Positions 33,862-37,911 of a stretch of DNA of 37,911 nucleotides are shown here, piece after piece. The notes under the pieces were generated by a model, which had not been told where the DNA came from, ran no database searches, and saw only the letters and a program-made list of their open reading frames with translations. The translations under genes were made by a program, and so were the position numbers. The stretch covers positions 1-37,911 of the forward strand of contig CAYHBO010000013.1 of assembly GCA_964354855.1 (NCBI GenBank). The letters are read 5' to 3'. This stretch comes from CAYHBO01 sp964354855. Lineage in GTDB: Bacteria; Babelota; Babeliae; Babelales; RVW-14. Within the stretch, counting starts at the first letter, position 1, and every line of letters begins with the position of its first letter.

Positions 33862-35199
33862 TTATCCGCGGCTTTGGAGATGGCTATTTGGGCTGGTTCG
33901 TTGAATGTTGGCTGCTTGTACTAGATATGTCCAAGAGGTGTCTGTTGCAAACATGGTGCGAGCATAAGATGGATGAAAATTTCCTTGAGGAAAATAAATT
34001 GAGATTCCCTTTGCATTACTAAAGCTAGCGCCCACTCTATTTGCCTTAACGGTTTTTGAAATGAGTTGTAATCCGTTTTCTAGCGATTCTTGTAGTGTTG
34101 ATAATATTTTCTCTTGATCAGTAGTGATGCGTTGTATGGAAGGTGTTTTATTGGTTTGTTGAGGCCAATTTTTTATGGATTTTAGGAGATTTGTGTAAAA
34201 ACAGTGTAAATCAATAAATTCTGAGCTATCAAATTTTACTGAGGTTAGGGCGGCTTGTTTGGTGAGTGTTAAAATGTTTTGGATCTCTGCGGTATGGCAA
34301 CGCAGTATATTGCCAATCGTTGCATCAATGTTCTTTTTTAAACCGCTTATTTCTGAGAGATCGATTGCTGAAAGTGTGTAGAATGAGTACTTTCCATTGT
34401 AATAATTTGCATAGGAATCAATAATGCTTTGTGCAAGCTTAAGTGGGGTGTATGTTTCTTGGCTTGTACATGCAGATTTGATAAATGCGCCGTAATCCCA
34501 GCCACGACCCGGTTCAAGATTTTGGGAGCTTACGAGTAAGTTGGCATAGTCTTTTACTTGATAAGCGACTTCTACCATTGCCATAAGGCATGCATCCATT
34601 CCTATAATATCAATATTTTTTTTAAGAATATGTTCTTTAATATGTTTACATGCATTGGAGAGTTGTTGGTTGCTCATATATGTTTTAGTTGAGTCACTAT
34701 ATAAAATACCGCGATCATCTATAAGGCTTAATCCAGGAACTTCAAGCCAGGAATTTTCTCCAAAATGCCTTGTTATGATATTTGTTTTGGCGGCCCATCC
34801 ATAGTGATCAATAATTCCCGTTCCATGATCCCATAAGTTTAACATGTAGTGTTTTGCTGGATGTTTTGAGACAGCCCAATGCATGGCATCAATAACTTCT
34901 TGTTCCATGTTTGGTGTTGTTTTGATTTCTACTGTTTCTTCTTCTACAACGCCATTTGCTTTTAATTTACATCTTATACGGTGTTGGCTTCTTGGACGGT
35001 GCCAGTAAATAAGTTTATTAATCTTGGTGCCGGCAATGTTTCTTTGTATGTCGGCAATATTTTGTAAAGCAAAGGGTGCAAGGTTATTGTCCGCTTGCAT
35101 GATAGTTAAAATGGTCCAATCAGCTGCCGAATCTCCATGAGCTGTCTGTATTAATAATATGCTTAGTAAATAAGCTGCAATTGATAGTTTGTTCTTCAT
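33862..35199 (-). CDS. Secreted clostripain-like cysteine peptidase (C11)
   Basis: 445 residues, first gene of the array. Signal peptide about 1-22 (ends TAHG), then DWTILTIMQADNN. Catalytic His125 is in NLWDHGTG, and Cys204 in IDIIGMDACLMAMVE, followed by VSSQNLEPGRGWDYG. Between His and Cys it carries about 20 residues more than the second paralogue, a loop that in C11 enzymes may hold the self-cleavage site. GAGAAG lies ahead of the ATG. The 269-bp divergent gap to comM should hold its promoter, but I could not pick a convincing one. Export implies action on envelope or host proteins. Confidence 0.92.
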   Translation of the reverse strand: MKNKLSIAAYLLSILLIQTAHGDSAADWTILTIMQADNNLAPFALQNIADIQRNIAGTKINKLIYWHRPRSQHRIRCKLKANGVVEEETVEIKTTPNMEQEVIDAMHWAVSKHPAKHYMLNLWDHGTGIIDHYGWAAKTNIITRHFGENSWLEVPGLSLIDDRGILYSDSTKTYMSNQQLSNACKHIKEHILKKNIDIIGMDACLMAMVEVAYQVKDYANLLVSSQNLEPGRGWDYGAFIKSACTSQETYTPLKLAQSIIDSYANYYNGKYSFYTLSAIDLSEISGLKKNIDATIGNILRCHTAEIQNILTLTKQAALTSVKFDSSEFIDLHCFYTNLLKSIKNWPQQTNKTPSIQRITTDQEKILSTLQESLENGLQLISKTVKANRVGASFSNAKGISIYFPQGNFHPSYARTMFATDTSWTYLVQAANIQRTSPNSHLQSRG

Positions 35200-35468
35200 T
35201 TAACTTCTCCCCCGTCCTCACGTTTGAGGTAATGACCAATAAAACATTAGACTCTAAGATATAATTTCTTGGATTAAAATCGCTATAAAATGAGATTTTT
35301 GGGGGTCTTTTTAACCATGTAATCGATTAGTTATTTTTTCTGAGTTAAGTGATCTTATGTTGTTTTTGCTTTAATCAAGAAGATATTTTGCGTTACTGGA
35401 AAAATAGTGTTATATCTAAAATGCTTTATTTATAGGTATTTTTAACACTCTTAATTATATTTGAAAAC

Positions 35469-37001
35469 ATGCATGCAAAGATTTATTCCGCCACAACTGT
35501 AGGTATAGAAGCACATCTTGTAGATGTTGAAGTTGACCTTGCCCTTGGCATGATTAACTTTTATATCGTTGGGCTTCCTGATAAAGCGATTCGTGAAAGT
35601 AAAGATCGCATTCGCGCAGCTTTAAAAAATAGTGGGCTGCGAATTCCAGAGCGATTGATTACCGTTAATCTTGCTCCAGCCTCGCTCAAAAAAGAAGATG
35701 TTCTTTTTGATGTGCCGATTGCTATTGCGGTGTTACAGGCGGCTCGTATGCTTGAGATGTCAGCAGAGTTTCTTCATGAAACACTTTTTCTAGGGGAACT
35801 GTCACTTGATGGTTTTATTCGTCCTGTGCAAGGAGTTCTCTCTATGACACATGGCGCTTTTAAAGCTGGTAAAAAGCGGATCATTATTCCCAAAGAAAAT
35901 ACCCAGGAAGCAAGTCTGATTAAAAATATTGAAGTTATCGGGGTTGAATCTCTTATTGAGTTGGTTGCTTACTTACGTAAAGAAAAAACGATTATTCCGG
36001 CAGATTCAATGTTTGATGTTATCCAAAACCAGCATCAAGAGTATCCGATCGATTTTGATCAGGTTAAAGGACAAATGACGGCTAAACGTGCGTTGAGAAT
36101 CGCCGCTGCTGGTAGGCATAACATTTTATTCATTGGGCCTCCTGGCTCAGGAAAAACGATGTTGGCAAAAAGATTAGCAACCATCTTGCCTTTAATGTCA
36201 TTTGATGAAGTTATTCAAACAACAAAAATTTATTCTATTGCCGGGATGCTGGGTAAAACATCATTGATGGTTCATCGGCCATTTCGCGCTCCGCATCATA
36301 CCATTTCACAAGCAGGTCTTGTGGGGGGTGGTTCAAACCCACGACCAGGAGAGATTAGTCTTGCTCATAATGGTATTCTCTTTCTTGATGAGTTAACTGA
36401 GTTTCGTCGAGCAACGCTTGAAGTATTACGTGAGCCGCTTGAGAATGGGCATGTGCTCATTTCGCGTGCAAGTGGGTCCATTGAGTATCCATCTAATTTT
36501 TTATTAGTAGCAGCGCTTAACCCGTGTCCATGTGGATATTATGGCGATAAAAAACGGCAATGTGTGTGTTCAACACAAAATATTAACAAGTATATCAGTA
36601 AGCTTTCCGGGCCATTACTAGATCGTATTGATTTACACATCAATGTTTCTTCAATTAATTATGACGAGATTGCCGGTTCTTCGTTACCTAAAATTTCCTC
36701 AAGTGATATGTTGTTATCAGTGAATCAGGCCGTTGGTGCGCAGAAAAAACGTTTCGGTGCGATGCGTAATGCTGATATGTCTTCGTCTCAGGTTGAGCAA
36801 TTTTGTAAACTTACTCCTGACGCTGAAAATATTATTAAGTTAGCGTTTGACAAGCTTGGATTGAGTATGCGCGGGTATCATAAAATTTTAAAAATCGCGC
36901 GTACCGTTGCTGACTTAGATGGTTCAGAACATCTTGACCGTAAGCACATCCAAGAAGCGATTATGTATCGTTCGCTTGATAAAAAACTTGAACAAATATG
37001 A
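35469..37001 (+). CDS. comM: YifB/ComM family Mg-chelatase-like AAA+ ATPase
   Basis: 510 residues, full length. The N-terminal domain (YSATTVGIEAHLVDVEVDLALGMINFYIVGLPD) is the Lon-protease-like fold typical of ComM. The AAA+ core has Walker A GPPGSGKT (223-230), Walker B ILFLDELTEF, and the family segment LNPCPCGYYGDKKRQCVCS with its cysteines; the C-terminal domain ends AIMYRSLDKKLEQI. ComM is a hexameric helicase that extends branch migration during natural transformation. The ATG has no clear ribosome binding site. Its stop overlaps the acpS start by 4 bases. Confidence 0.95.
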   Translation: MHAKIYSATTVGIEAHLVDVEVDLALGMINFYIVGLPDKAIRESKDRIRAALKNSGLRIPERLITVNLAPASLKKEDVLFDVPIAIAVLQAARMLEMSAEFLHETLFLGELSLDGFIRPVQGVLSMTHGAFKAGKKRIIIPKENTQEASLIKNIEVIGVESLIELVAYLRKEKTIIPADSMFDVIQNQHQEYPIDFDQVKGQMTAKRALRIAAAGRHNILFIGPPGSGKTMLAKRLATILPLMSFDEVIQTTKIYSIAGMLGKTSLMVHRPFRAPHHTISQAGLVGGGSNPRPGEISLAHNGILFLDELTEFRRATLEVLREPLENGHVLISRASGSIEYPSNFLLVAALNPCPCGYYGDKKRQCVCSTQNINKYISKLSGPLLDRIDLHINVSSINYDEIAGSSLPKISSSDMLLSVNQAVGAQKKRFGAMRNADMSSSQVEQFCKLTPDAENIIKLAFDKLGLSMRGYHKILKIARTVADLDGSEHLDRKHIQEAIMYRSLDKKLEQI

Positions 37002-37414
37002 TTTTAGGGATTGGTACCGATATGGTAGCCATAAATCGTTTTGCATCATGGCAGCAGTTTTCTCACGAGCGATTACAGCGCATCTTTACACAATCTGAAC
37101 TTGATTATTCTTGTACCCTTCAGGGTGATTATCAACTTGAACGTCTAGCGGCTCGCTTTGCCGCAAAAGAAGCTTTCTATAAAGCGCTCTCAAGCGCTAT
37201 CTCAAAAATTAATCCAGATCAAAAAATGGTACCGTTTTTAACCGTAGCGCCGCTTGTAGAAGTAAAAAATGGGCAGTTTGGAGTACCGATCTTACAGGTT
37301 AATTGGAGGGCTTTTGGTGAGCATATGACATTTACAGACTCACCAATGACTATACATCTTTCACTTTCTCATGAGAAAGATTATGCGTTAGCGTTTGTGG
37401 TGTTAGAAGCTTGA
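36998..37414 (+). CDS. acpS: Holo-[acyl-carrier-protein] synthase
   Basis: 138 residues. The AcpS signature GIGTDMV holds the magnesium-binding Asp8, and RFAAKEAFYKAL carries Glu58 and the coenzyme A-binding Lys. LSLSHEKDYALAFVV closes the fold. It transfers the 4'-phosphopantetheine arm to acyl carrier protein. The start overlaps the comM stop as ATGA, so translation is coupled. It is slightly longer than E. coli AcpS because of extra residues around 65-80. It is convergent with the ubiquitin-like gene, 13 bp away, with no terminator hairpin visible. Confidence 0.95.
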   Translation: MILGIGTDMVAINRFASWQQFSHERLQRIFTQSELDYSCTLQGDYQLERLAARFAAKEAFYKALSSAISKINPDQKMVPFLTVAPLVEVKNGQFGVPILQVNWRAFGEHMTFTDSPMTIHLSLSHEKDYALAFVVLEA

Positions 37415-37427
37415 TTAAGAATATTAT

Positions 37428-37775
37428 TTATCCGCGCATTTTATATAAAATTCGGGGACTTAAAATAATACGATAAGCGTTGTTTTCTTTTGGTTGAACT
37501 TCGGAGACTTCAGTATCATCCTGAATGACTTTTTTCCCCTGCATAATTTTAATGTCGTGTGCATTGAAATAGTCTCTTTCAATGCCGTATTTTGTGAGAA
37601 GTTTTTGTTCAATTGCATTTTTTAACATTCTTCCAGTTACTGCTTCTTCTTTGAACTCAAACGTCCATGGATTTGTTAATGTTTTTACGTGTACCGTTAA
37701 AGCGTTTGCGTTATTGCATGCAATAACAACTATGGCGAGTGTCGAGTATAAAACTTTTTTTAGATTCAAAAACAT
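37428..37775 (-). CDS. Sec-exported ubiquitin-like protein
   Basis: 115 residues. A signal peptide (hydrophobic 8-20) has a likely AxA cleavage site after residue 25 (NNANA). The 90-residue mature part aligns along nearly its whole length with ubiquitin: VHVKTLTNPWTFEF against IFVKTLTGKTITLEV, a helix (LKNAIEQKLLTKYGI), IKIMQGKKVIQDDTEV against LIFAGKQLEDGRTL, and a final strand YRIIL. Ubiquitin L8, I44 and V70 correspond to L33, I77 and I104; K6 and K48 to K31 and K81. The C-terminus is MRG, not RGG, after a slightly longer tail. AGGAGAA precedes the ATG. Function is unknown; mimicry of host ubiquitin is an inference. Confidence 0.7.
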   Translation of the reverse strand: MFLNLKKVLYSTLAIVVIACNNANALTVHVKTLTNPWTFEFKEEAVTGRMLKNAIEQKLLTKYGIERDYFNAHDIKIMQGKKVIQDDTEVSEVQPKENNAYRIILSPRILYKMRG

Positions 37776-37824
37776 CTTATTTCTCCTGTCTTTTATGATA
37801 CGTTAAATTTCAGTTGTGTGCGTG

Positions 37825-37853
37825 ATTTAATAAGCGCTTTTTAAAACTGGTAA
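37825..37853 (-). promoter_or_regulatory. Weak promoter candidate for the ubiquitin-like gene
   Basis: On the - strand TTACCA (37848-37853), 17-base spacer, TTAAAT (37825-37830), about 50 bp ahead of the ATG. Spacing is ideal, but both boxes have only moderate fit. Confidence 0.3.
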
Positions 37854-37911
37854 AGTAGTATGGCTTAGTCTAAATTGAAATGCAACACCTTTCAGATAGA
37901 ATAGAAATCGC

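Noticed and set aside
35200..35468. Divergent promoter pair between the C11 array and comM
   Set aside because: The region is AT-rich with several partial -10-like motifs on both strands, but none with a good -35 at proper spacing.

Overview
The window reads as the chromosome of an AT-rich, Gram-negative-type bacterium that probably lives in or on eukaryotic cells. My best guess is Candidatus Dependentiae (TM6) or a close relative. This rests on the mix of standard bacterial housekeeping genes with many Sec-exported proteins of eukaryote-interaction type: a BspA-like leucine-rich-repeat protein, three clostripain-like peptidases, an ATAD3-like AAA ATPase and a small ubiquitin-like protein. 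No marker gene was compared against a database, so the lineage is an inference.

Positions 1-15700 are core information processing, all on the + strand: tRNA-Thr(TGT, cut by the window edge), tRNA-Thr(GGT), rpmG, tRNA-Trp, secE, nusG, rplK, rplA, rplJ, rplL, an attenuator-like hairpin, rpoB, rpoC, tRNA-Val, rpsO, pnp and rph. The order is classical. The oddity is a cysteine-rich, probably zinc-binding insertion near the N-terminus of RpoB. An LptE-like lipoprotein gene follows.

Positions 16200-23350 are mostly on the - strand: a secreted protein with a Pro/Val/Ala-rich 48-bp tandem repeat interrupted by a 100-N assembly gap, a MutY-like glycosylase without a Fe-S cluster, uvrB, tRNA-Asp, and mnmG. 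Between them on the + strand lie a 29-residue Lys-rich peptide gene and a secreted LRR protein. Positions 23334-23908 hold no intact gene but contain an inverted-repeat element and what looks like the orphan C-terminal end of an outer-membrane beta-barrel.

Positions 23900-37911 are the accessory half: a small lipoprotein, an AAA_14/DUF4143 ATPase, a secreted alpha/beta hydrolase, an animal-type transketolase, a COG4112-like Nudix protein, the ATAD3-like ATPase, a three-gene tandem array of clostripain (C11) homologues whose last member has lost both catalytic residues, comM-acpS, and at the right end a Sec-exported ubiquitin-like protein. The most notable candidates for undescribed biology are the ubiquitin-like protein, the C11 array with its built-in pseudopeptidase, and the membrane ATPase with ATAD3-like layout.
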